In this document: positions 8,152 through 13,228 of the stretch, piece by piece | Position numbering within the stretch: position 1 is the first letter of the stretch | Layout of the letters: every line of letters starts with the position of its first letter | Origin: an uncultured Eubacteriales bacterium | Lineage (GTDB): Bacteria; Bacillota; Clostridia; Lachnospirales; Lachnospiraceae | DNA: 13,878 nucleotides | Assembly (NCBI GenBank): GCA_949297565.1 | Contig: CASFUI010000292.1 | Coordinates: forward strand, 1-13,878 | Reading direction: 5' to 3' | Made by a program: the position numbers and the translations under genes | Notes under the pieces: generated by a model | Told to the model about the DNA's origin: nothing | The model's input: the letters and a program-made list of their open reading frames with translations, nothing else | Databases searched by the model: none

Positions 8152-9073
8152 AATTATATACGATATAAGTATTGTATCGAAAACGGCGAAGCCGCTGTTC
8201 CATTTTAATCGCATTTGTAAGGTATTCAAATGCACCAACCTGTACCTTGTAGTAACCGTCATCGTAGAGCATGAATGCCGGGAAGCCTTCTATCAAAAGA
8301 GCATCAAGCATTCTGTCGGCATTTTCTTTATTCCTGTAAGCTCCGACCTGTACTCGGTAAAGCTTTTCGTTTTCTCCTCCGCAGTCGCAGTAAAATCCGT
8401 TTTGGCGGCGGGACTGAGTGGTGTCGTCTGACATAGGAACACGCTGTTCATCGGTCTGCTGGTTTTCCTGATAAGAATTGAGTGTGTCCGTATCGATTTC
8501 ATCTTCACCGTAGGCGCCGGCATCTGTTTTAGACATACCGGAATAAATAGTCTCAAGAATACCGTCTGCTATGGCACGCGCTATTTCATCGAAGTTGTTG
8601 TCAAAAATTTTATTGTCGGTGTCGCTGTTGATGAAACCCGCTTCGACTAATACAGCCGGCATCTGCGTTCGTTTCAGGACTACAAGGTTAGGACGCTCAA
8701 CAATTCCAAGATTTTCAAAACCGGCGTCGCTGAGTTCCTTGTTGATATTCTGGGCGAGGGTTCTTCGCATTCCTGAATTGGCATAGACAAGAGACTGTAT
8801 ACCGCTGTACTGATTATTCCTCTCTGAAGAATTGCGGTGTATTGAGACAAATAAATCGGCGCCTGCGTTGTTGGCGTCAGTTGCCTTTTTAAAAGGCGTC
8901 TCGTACTCGTCATCTGTGCGCACATAGTAAACATTGACTCCGTTCATCTCAAGAATTTTACCTATGGCGTTGGTCAGGCGCAGCGCGTCGTCCTTCTCTC
9001 TTCGGCCGTTATAAACAGCGCCCGGGTCGCTTCCGCCATGACCGGCATCGAGTGCTACTGTTACATTAGACAT
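8150..9073 (-). CDS. N-acetylmuramoyl-L-alanine amidase (Amidase_3) with C-terminal SPOR domain
   Basis: A 307-residue protein. Residues 3 to about 178 are a zinc-dependent amidase_3 domain that cleaves the bond between muramic acid and the stem peptide. Visible residues are DAGHGG with zinc ligand H12, E26, SIH with H79, and catalytic E144 in VLVEAGF. A polar linker (180-236, including a CDC motif) leads to a SPOR domain (about 238-307, LYRVQVGAY and YYKVQVGAF), which in other proteins binds glycan strands stripped of peptides. ATG 9073 is chosen because the conserved domain starts immediately; the upstream ribosome site is weak (AAAGAG). No signal peptide or transmembrane segment is visible. 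The divergent SleC-like neighbour suggests a role in the spore cortex or germination, but that is inference. Confidence 0.92.
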   Translation of the reverse strand: MSNVTVALDAGHGGSDPGAVYNGRREKDDALRLTNAIGKILEMNGVNVYYVRTDDEYETPFKKATDANNAGADLFVSIHRNSSERNNQYSGIQSLVYANSGMRRTLAQNINKELSDAGFENLGIVERPNLVVLKRTQMPAVLVEAGFINSDTDNKIFDNNFDEIARAIADGILETIYSGMSKTDAGAYGEDEIDTDTLNSYQENQQTDEQRVPMSDDTTQSRRQNGFYCDCGGENEKLYRVQVGAYRNKENADRMLDALLIEGFPAFMLYDDGYYKVQVGAFEYLTNAIKMEQRLRRFRYNTYIVYN

Positions 9074-9109
9074 ATTTGTACGCTCTTTACAAAAGGTTAT
9101 GTTCACAAT

Positions 9110-9115
9110 ATTATA
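9110..9115 (-). promoter_or_regulatory. possible -10 element for the amidase gene
   Basis: TATAAT reads on the minus strand from 9115 to 9110. The -35 region at 17-base spacing (TGAATT) is poor. It would give a leader of about 30 nt before ATG 9073. Tentative. Confidence 0.25.
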
Positions 9116-9135
9116 TTCAATTTGCGGCAAATAAT

Positions 9136-9164
9136 TCATGACGGTACAAAATAATGCATACAAT
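9136..9164 (+). promoter_or_regulatory. candidate sigma-E-type sporulation promoter for the SleC-like gene
   Basis: CATACAAT at 9157-9164 is a perfect match to the mother-cell sigma-E -10 consensus (CATACAMT). A partial -35 (TCATGA at 9136-9141) lies 15 bases upstream. The predicted start of transcription is about 9171, some 22 nt before ATG 9194. The -35 match is imperfect, so the call rests mainly on the octamer and on the downstream gene being a sporulation gene. Confidence 0.5.
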
Positions 9165-9193
9165 GATAGAAAATATATAACGGAAATAATAAT

Positions 9194-10465
9194 ATGAATG
9201 TTAATTATGTACGCACGCTGGAAAGGCCTGAGAATGCGGTTGACAGAGGAAATCTGCGCGTAAATGTAATAGACCGCACAACAAACAGGCCTATAATGAA
9301 TGCAACGGTGGATATTTCCTATACGGGGCAGCCTGACAGTGTAATTGAGGAGCTTTCCACGGATGAGAGCGGTCTGACAGAGACGGTTTCACTGCCTGCG
9401 CCTCCTGTGGAGTATAGTATGGAGCCGGGAGATAATCAGCCGTATTATGAGAATAATAAAAAGGTATCGGCTCACGGTTATGAGGATTTACTTATATCGG
9501 GCTCGGAGATTTTTTCGGGGGAAAACAGTGTACAGCAGGCGAGCATGGCAGAAAGACGAGAAGATGAAGCTCCGAGGATTATTGTTATACCAGCCAATAC
9601 GTTATTTGGAAACTTCCCTCCGAAGATACCGGAAAACGAGATACAGCCTGTAAACGCACGCGGAGAAATTGTATTAAGCAGAGTTGTCGTACCTGAGATT
9701 GTTGTAGTACATGACGGAGTTCCTACTGATTCCACAGCGGCGGACTATTATGTCAGATATTCGGATTATATTAAAAATGTGGCAAGCAGCGAGATTTATT
9801 CGACATGGCCGAGACAGACGATAGAGGCAAATGTTCTCGCCATTATGTCATTTACATTGAACAGGGTATATACTGAATTCTACCGAAATAAAGGGTATGA
9901 TTTTACTATTACCTCGTCAACTGCATTTGATCACAAATGGGTATATGGCAGGAATATTTTTACAAGTATTTCAAATGTCGTGGATGATATTTTTAATCAG
10001 TATCTCTCTCGCCCGAATGTAAAACAGCCTATTCTCACGCAGTACTGCGACGGAAAGCGTGTCACCTGCCCTAACTGGCTGAGTCAGTGGGGAAGTAAGT
10101 ATCTTGGTGACCAGAACTATGATGCGCTTGAGATTATACGCTACTATTACGGAGATGATATGTATATAAACACAGCTGAGGAAATCAGCGGAATTCCTGC
10201 ATCATGGCCCGGAGCAAATCTTGATATAGGCTCTTCGGGTCAGAAGGTACAGCAGCTTCAGGAGCAGCTCAACCTGATCGGAGAGTACTACAACGCTATT
10301 CCTCAGGTTACGCCTGACGGTATATACGGAGAGAGGACCGCCGAGGCTGTAAGGCAGTTTCAGAAAATATTCAATATGCCTCAGACCGGCATAGTAGATT
10401 TTGCCACATGGTATCAAATATCCGGAAAATATGTGGCGCTTTCAAGGATTGCGGAGCTTATGTAA
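9194..10465 (+). CDS. SleC-like spore cortex-lytic protein (SpoIID-like plus peptidoglycan-binding domain)
   Basis: A 423-residue protein. Residues about 18-105 look like an immunoglobulin/carboxypeptidase-regulatory beta fold. Residues 165-325 resemble the SpoIID/LytB-like lytic transglycosylase core of clostridial SleC: VASSEIYSTWP (196-206) aligns with the VAAEMP motif, making E200 the candidate catalytic acid, then ANVLAIMSFTLNRVYTEFY (212-230) and YCDGKRVTCPNWLSQWGS (284-301). Residues about 343-412 form a peptidoglycan-binding domain 1 (LDIGSSGQKVQQLQEQL, PDGIYGERTAEAVRQFQ). SleC degrades spore cortex peptidoglycan during germination. No signal peptide is seen, which fits synthesis in the mother cell. 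The ribosome site is weak (CGGAAA). The full SleC proenzyme processing sites were not identified. Confidence 0.82.
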   Translation: MNVNYVRTLERPENAVDRGNLRVNVIDRTTNRPIMNATVDISYTGQPDSVIEELSTDESGLTETVSLPAPPVEYSMEPGDNQPYYENNKKVSAHGYEDLLISGSEIFSGENSVQQASMAERREDEAPRIIVIPANTLFGNFPPKIPENEIQPVNARGEIVLSRVVVPEIVVVHDGVPTDSTAADYYVRYSDYIKNVASSEIYSTWPRQTIEANVLAIMSFTLNRVYTEFYRNKGYDFTITSSTAFDHKWVYGRNIFTSISNVVDDIFNQYLSRPNVKQPILTQYCDGKRVTCPNWLSQWGSKYLGDQNYDALEIIRYYYGDDMYINTAEEISGIPASWPGANLDIGSSGQKVQQLQEQLNLIGEYYNAIPQVTPDGIYGERTAEAVRQFQKIFNMPQTGIVDFATWYQISGKYVALSRIAELM

Positions 10466-10507
10466 GCGGTTTGCTTTTGCGGCAGTAAATATAAGACTAT
10501 ATACTGA

Positions 10508-10551
10508 AAAACGCACCTGCGGATTTCTTAATTTACCTGCGGTGCGTTTTG
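10508..10551. terminator. bidirectional terminator between SleC-like and DegV genes
   Basis: AAAACGCACC at 10508-10517 pairs perfectly with GGTGCGTTTT at 10541-10550. The stem itself supplies a T run on both strands (TTTT on plus, TTTTT on minus). It lies between two convergent genes, 12 bases from the DegV stop. Confidence 0.85.
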
Positions 10552-10561
10552 ATGTATATTA

Positions 10562-11428
10562 TTACCGGGCTTTTCCCATAAAAAACAGAGCCAGTGTTCC
10601 GGGACCGGAGTGAGCGCCGATTGTAGGGCATATAGTGTTAATCCAGATTTTGTGGCTGTATTTTTGTCTGATTCTGTCAGCTACAAACTGAGCGTCTTCG
10701 AGACAGTCTCCGTGACCGATAAATATAACGTCGGTCTCATCCCTGTATGAGTCCATCAGCTCGTCAATCTTGTCAGTGAGCGCGATGAGTGATTTTTTTC
10801 TTCCTCGTACCTTTCCTACAGGAATAAGCTGTCCTAAATCATTTACATGAAGTATCGGTTTAATTCCTGCGAGAGTGCCTATAATTGCAGTTGTCTTTGA
10901 GACGCGTCCTCCGCGGTACAGATGATTGAGGTCGTCAACCGTAAAGTAATGTACAAAATTGCATCTGTGCTCATTTATGTACTCTGCAACCTCGTCGAGA
11001 GATTTGCCCTGATTTTTAAGCTGAATGGCGCGGTATACAATAAGTCCCTCGCCCATTGATGCAGCCAGAGAATCGATAACAATAATTTTTGCCTCGGGAT
11101 GTTCCTCCATAACCTCGCTGGCGGCTATGCAGCAGTTGTTGTAGCTGCTTGAGAGCGCTGAAGAAAATGCGATGTGAAGAATATCATAGCCCTCCTCAAC
11201 ACGTTTTCTGAAAATTTTTGAAACGTCCTCAGGGTTGCATGCCATAGTCGTAGGCATTTCACCGTTTCTCATGCGGTCATAAAACTCTTTAACCGGCATG
11301 GAATTGTCCGGGCCGTAGATTTGTTCTCCGAAGGCATAAAAAAGTGTATGTACATCAATAGAATTTTCACGGACAAAATCTTCAGGCAAATCTGCTGTTG
11401 TGTCCGTAGAAATAAGGTATTTACGCAT
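10562..11428 (-). CDS. DegV family fatty-acid-binding protein (FakB-like)
   Basis: A 288-residue protein of normal DegV length. DegV/FakB proteins bind a fatty acid and present it to the kinase FakA for activation into phospholipid synthesis. Family patterns seen are the N-terminal ISTDTTADLPEDF (6-18), MPTTMACNPEDV (58-69), the lipid-pocket region HIAFSSALSSSYNN (85-98), VIDSLAASMGEG (117-128), LYRGGRVSKTTAIIGTLAGIKPIL (170-193) and GAHSGPGTLALFFMG (271-285). ATG 11428 follows AGGAGG (11442-11437) at ideal spacing; an upstream extension of 51 residues has no family similarity. No FakA gene is in the window, so the partner must be encoded elsewhere. Which fatty acid is bound cannot be read from sequence. 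Confidence 0.92.
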   Translation of the reverse strand: MRKYLISTDTTADLPEDFVRENSIDVHTLFYAFGEQIYGPDNSMPVKEFYDRMRNGEMPTTMACNPEDVSKIFRKRVEEGYDILHIAFSSALSSSYNNCCIAASEVMEEHPEAKIIVIDSLAASMGEGLIVYRAIQLKNQGKSLDEVAEYINEHRCNFVHYFTVDDLNHLYRGGRVSKTTAIIGTLAGIKPILHVNDLGQLIPVGKVRGRKKSLIALTDKIDELMDSYRDETDVIFIGHGDCLEDAQFVADRIRQKYSHKIWINTICPTIGAHSGPGTLALFFMGKAR

Positions 11429-11462
11429 TAGTATTTCCTCCTGATATATTGGTTTATAATAT

Positions 11463-11492
11463 ATAATAACACTGTAATGCCGTAAGCGTAAA
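11463..11492 (-). promoter_or_regulatory. candidate promoter for DegV gene
   Basis: On the minus strand TTTACG (11492-11487) and TATTAT (11468-11463) are 18 bases apart. They lie about 20 nt upstream of the AGGAGG. The region is A/T-rich, so other hexamers are possible. Confidence 0.35.
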
Positions 11493-11514
11493 GCTGTAAA
11501 TTTTTTAAAAGGTG

Positions 11515-11543
11515 TTGACACATGAAAAAAAGAATGGTAAGAT
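11515..11543 (+). promoter_or_regulatory. sigma-A promoter of the infC-rpmI-rplT operon
   Basis: A consensus TTGACA (11515-11520) and TAAGAT (11538-11543) are separated by exactly 17 bases. Transcription would begin near 11550, leaving a leader of about 160 nt before infC. It is divergent from the DegV gene. Confidence 0.85.
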
Positions 11544-11623
11544 ACAGAAGTTGTTGAATAAAGCAGAGTATCCGCTCTCACCTTAGCGCATGGGCGACTT
11601 GGGTTAATACTTTATGAAATTAT

Positions 11624-11649
11624 GGGGACAGATATTGTTTCCGTTTTTT
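11624..11649 (+). terminator. first leader terminator-like hairpin
   Basis: GGGGACA at 11624-11630 pairs with TGTTTCC at 11636-11642 (seven pairs, two G-U, loop GATAT). Six T follow at 11644-11649. It is inside the infC leader, so it would act as an attenuator, not an operon end. Confidence 0.5.
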
Positions 11650-11659
11650 GGTGATGTAT

Positions 11660-11688
11660 GTGGATGGCTGCTGCTGTCCGCTTTTTTT
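11660..11688 (+). terminator. second leader terminator (attenuator) before infC
   Basis: GTGGATGGC at 11660-11668 pairs with GCTGTCCGC at 11673-11681 (nine pairs, three G-U, loop TGCT). Seven T follow at 11682-11688. Its 3' arm contains CTGTCC, which can instead pair with GGACAG at 11626-11631, so the two structures are mutually exclusive. It ends ten bases before the infC ribosome site. Confidence 0.7.
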
Positions 11689-11697
11689 ATGTAATAT

Positions 11698-11714
11698 GGA
11701 GGTGCACTGTTATT
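11698..11714 (+). promoter_or_regulatory. ribosome site that places the infC start at AUU
   Basis: GGAGGTG at 11698-11704 is nine bases (from GGAGG) before ATT at 11712-11714. The nearest in-frame ATG, at 11724, is 21 bases from GGAGG, too far for normal initiation. The upstream ATG at 11658 lies inside the attenuator. Confidence 0.8.
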
Positions 11715-12218
11715 AGCGATTTAATGATTAACGAACAAATTAGGGACAAAGAAATCCGATTAATCGGCTCGGACGGAGAACAGCTCGGCATTATGCCGCC
11801 TAAGGAGGCAATGAAGCTCGCCAGGGAGGCTGATGTTGATCTGGTTAAGATTGCGCCGTCTGCTACGCCGCCGGTGTGCAAGCTGATTGATTACGGTAAG
11901 TATAAGTATGAATTGATCAGAAAAGAGAAGGAAGCAAAGAAAAAGCAGAAGACAGTTGAGACTAAGGAGGTCAGACTGTCACCTAATATCGACGTGAATG
12001 ATTTGAACACTAAGAACAACGCAGCAAGAAAGTTCCTTGAGAAGGGTAATAAAGTTAAGGTTACTCTGAGATTCAGAGGACGCGAAATGGCACATGTTGA
12101 GAAGAGCAAACATATTCTTACGGACTTTGCCGAAAAACTCAGTGATATTGCCGTTGTGGAAAAGGCTCCTAAAATGGAAGGCAGGAGCATGATGATGTTT
12201 TTAACTGAAAAACGTTAA
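11712..12218 (+). CDS. infC: translation initiation factor IF-3
   Basis: A 168-residue factor that binds the 30S subunit, keeps subunits apart and rejects non-standard start codons and non-initiator tRNA. The N domain begins SDLMINEQIRDKEIRLIG (2-19), followed by PPVCKLIDYGKYKYE (53-67) and a basic linker (about 68-82). The C domain starts at KEVRLSPNID (85-94) and includes RFRGREMAH (120-128) and the C-terminal KMEGRSMMMF segment. The start is taken as ATT at 11712 on ribosome-site spacing; an AUU start is classical for infC and lets IF-3 repress its own synthesis. Alternative starts are ATG 11724 (164 residues) or ATG 11658, which extends into the attenuator. It is the first gene of infC-rpmI-rplT. 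Confidence 0.95.
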   Translation: MSDLMINEQIRDKEIRLIGSDGEQLGIMPPKEAMKLAREADVDLVKIAPSATPPVCKLIDYGKYKYELIRKEKEAKKKQKTVETKEVRLSPNIDVNDLNTKNNAARKFLEKGNKVKVTLRFRGREMAHVEKSKHILTDFAEKLSDIAVVEKAPKMEGRSMMMFLTEKR

Positions 12219-12460
12219 AATATAATGTCTCTTACGAAGATTTTCGTATGAGCTTCCGGGCTGCGTCAAGCAGGCTGGAAATGTCGCTTGCGTTATTTTT
12301 ACTCTATTAGGAAAGTTCTCTGAACTTACTATAGAATAAAAATGCCTCGCAGGCTCGCAGAGGCGCGGAAAGGTAATTGTTCTTACGAATCCGCGCATCG
12401 CGAAAGAGTTCACAAGCGAACTCTTTGTTCAAATGAGATTTAATATTCAGGAGGTCTATT
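12219..12460 (+). ncRNA. structured 242-nt infC-rpmI spacer, unknown function
   Basis: Nearly the whole spacer folds into local hairpins: H1 12229-12252 (TACGAA/TTCGTA, loop GATT, extended by CTC/GAG); H2 12254-12280 (11-base arms, loop GTCAA, one G-G mismatch); H3 12295-12343 (ATTTTTA/TAAAAAT, CTAT/ATAG, AAGTTC/GAACTT); H4 12344-12364 (GCCTC/GAGGC plus GC/GC across a bulged A); H5 12364-12395 (CGCGGA/TCCGCG); H6 12403-12426 (AAAGAGTTC/GAACTCTTT, nine perfect pairs). None has a following T run, so they are not terminators. No convincing ORF or promoter is present. The last hairpin is about 22 bases before the rpmI AGGAGGT. It may be a second control site for L35/L20 or an RNA-processing region; the function is not known. 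Confidence 0.6.
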
Positions 12461-12658
12461 ATGCCAAAGGTAAAGACAAAAAAAGCCGCTGCAAAGCGTT
12501 TTAAGGTAACTGGAACAGGTAAGTTAAAGAGAATGAAGGCTTACAAGAGCCATATTCTCACAAAGAAGACAACAAAGAGAAAGAGAAACTTAAGACACGC
12601 AGCTATGACAGATGCTACAAATGTTAAGACAATGAAGAAGATTATGCCATATCTCTAA
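12461..12658 (+). CDS. rpmI: 50S ribosomal protein L35
   Basis: A 65-residue highly basic protein of standard L35 length. The family signature is intact: MPKVKTKKAAAKRFKVTGTG at the N-terminus, then KLKRMKAYKSHILTKKTTKRKR and a C-terminal MKKIMPYL. It is part of the large ribosomal subunit. The start ATG 12461 follows AGGAGGT (12449-12455) at ideal spacing. Codon use is that of a highly expressed gene (AAG, AGA, ACA). It lies 242 bases after infC, an unusually long gap, and 33 bases before rplT. Confidence 0.98.
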   Translation: MPKVKTKKAAAKRFKVTGTGKLKRMKAYKSHILTKKTTKRKRNLRHAAMTDATNVKTMKKIMPYL

Positions 12659-12691
12659 TTAAGGGACAAGGTATAGAAGGAGGAATATAAA

Positions 12692-13048
12692 ATGGCAAGA
12701 ATTAAAGGCGGTATGAACGCAAAGAAGAAGCACAACAGAGTATTGAAGCTCGCTAAAGGTTATAGAGGCGCAAGGTCTAAGCAGTACAGAATTGCAAAGC
12801 AGTCTGTAATGAGAGCACTCACAGAGTCATACAAGGGCAGAAAGCAGAAGAAGAGACAGTTCAGACAGTTATGGATTGCCAGAATTAATGCTGCTGCAAG
12901 AATTAACGGTTTATCATACAGCAAGTTTATGCATGGATTAAAGCTTGCGAATGTTGACCTTAACAGAAAGGTATTGTCAGAGATGGCAGTTAATGACGCT
13001 GAGGGCTTTGCAAAGCTCGCTGAGCTCGCAAAATCTAAGGTTGCCTAA
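12692..13048 (+). CDS. rplT: 50S ribosomal protein L20
   Basis: A 118-residue protein of standard L20 length that binds 23S rRNA early in large-subunit assembly and, in studied bacteria, autoregulates its own operon. The N-terminal basic extension begins MARIKGGMNAKKKHNRVLKL and continues with AKGYRGARSKQYR (22-34). The globular part includes RKQKKRQFRQLWIARINAAAR and the C-terminal NRKVLSEMAVND. The start ATG 12692 follows AGAAGGAGG. It is the last gene of the operon and is followed by a strong terminator. It is the expected ligand of the infC leader upstream. Confidence 0.98.
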   Translation: MARIKGGMNAKKKHNRVLKLAKGYRGARSKQYRIAKQSVMRALTESYKGRKQKKRQFRQLWIARINAAARINGLSYSKFMHGLKLANVDLNRKVLSEMAVNDAEGFAKLAELAKSKVA

Positions 13049-13075
13049 TATATACATGTGTTTGTATGATACGGT

Positions 13076-13110
13076 GCAGAGGGTTTCGCTCAGGAACTCT
13101 CTGCTTTTTT
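13076..13110 (+). terminator. strong intrinsic terminator of the infC-rpmI-rplT operon
   Basis: GCAGAGGGTTTC at 13076-13087 pairs with GGAACTCTCTGC at 13093-13104 (12 pairs, two G-U, loop GCTCA), followed by six T at 13105-13110. Confidence 0.95.
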
Positions 13111-13195
13111 ATGAAGAAAGTGTGAAATATAGCGCATATGCTGTTCATTGATAAAAAAATGTGTTATTATTCAATAGACTCGTTTTGGAGTTGTT

Positions 13196-13228
13196 ATGAA
13201 CAGGAAGGTATGGAATAAGAAAATATGA
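13196..13228 (+). CDS. 10-codon upstream ORF coupled to the lipoprotein gene
   Basis: ATG at 13196 has GGAG at 13187-13190 five bases upstream and encodes MNRKVWNKKI. Its TGA stop (13226-13228) overlaps the ATG of the next gene (13225-13227) as ATGA. The next gene's own ribosome site is weaker, so translation may be coupled through this short ORF. It could also be chance; no homologue is known to me. Confidence 0.4.
   Translation: MNRKVWNKKI

Larger units (their letters stand above)
11550..11711 (+). ncRNA. infC operon leader, probable L20-type autoregulatory RNA
   Basis: The roughly 160-nt leader lies exactly where Firmicutes carry the L20 leader, which senses free ribosomal protein L20 and attenuates transcription of infC-rpmI-rplT. 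The 5' part holds a compact fold: ACC at about 11579-11581 with GGT at 11602-11604, and AGCGC/GCG(a)CT around an ATGG loop (11585-11599). The 3' part holds two hairpins each followed by a T run. The position, the downstream genes and the terminator-like 3' end support the call. I cannot align it to the Rfam family here. Confidence 0.7.

Noticed and set aside
9074..9163. Longer amidase start giving a 30-residue N-terminal extension
   Set aside because: The extension is not a signal peptide, has no ribosome site, and would overlap the candidate sigma-E promoter; the conserved domain starts right at ATG 9073.
12225..12310. Two overlapping tiny ORFs (8 and 20 codons) in the infC-rpmI spacer, joined by ATGA
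   Set aside because: Neither has a ribosome site, and both lie within strong hairpins; they are most likely chance frames in a structured RNA.
12201..12413. 70-codon minus-strand frame over the infC-rpmI spacer
   Set aside because: No ribosome site or recognisable similarity; the hairpin symmetry of the spacer easily yields open frames on the other strand.
13143..13171. Sigma-A promoter before the lipoprotein gene
   Set aside because: TATTAT at about 13165-13170 is plausible, but no good -35 lies at 16-18 bases, and TTGATA is too close; a promoter is expected but cannot be placed with confidence.
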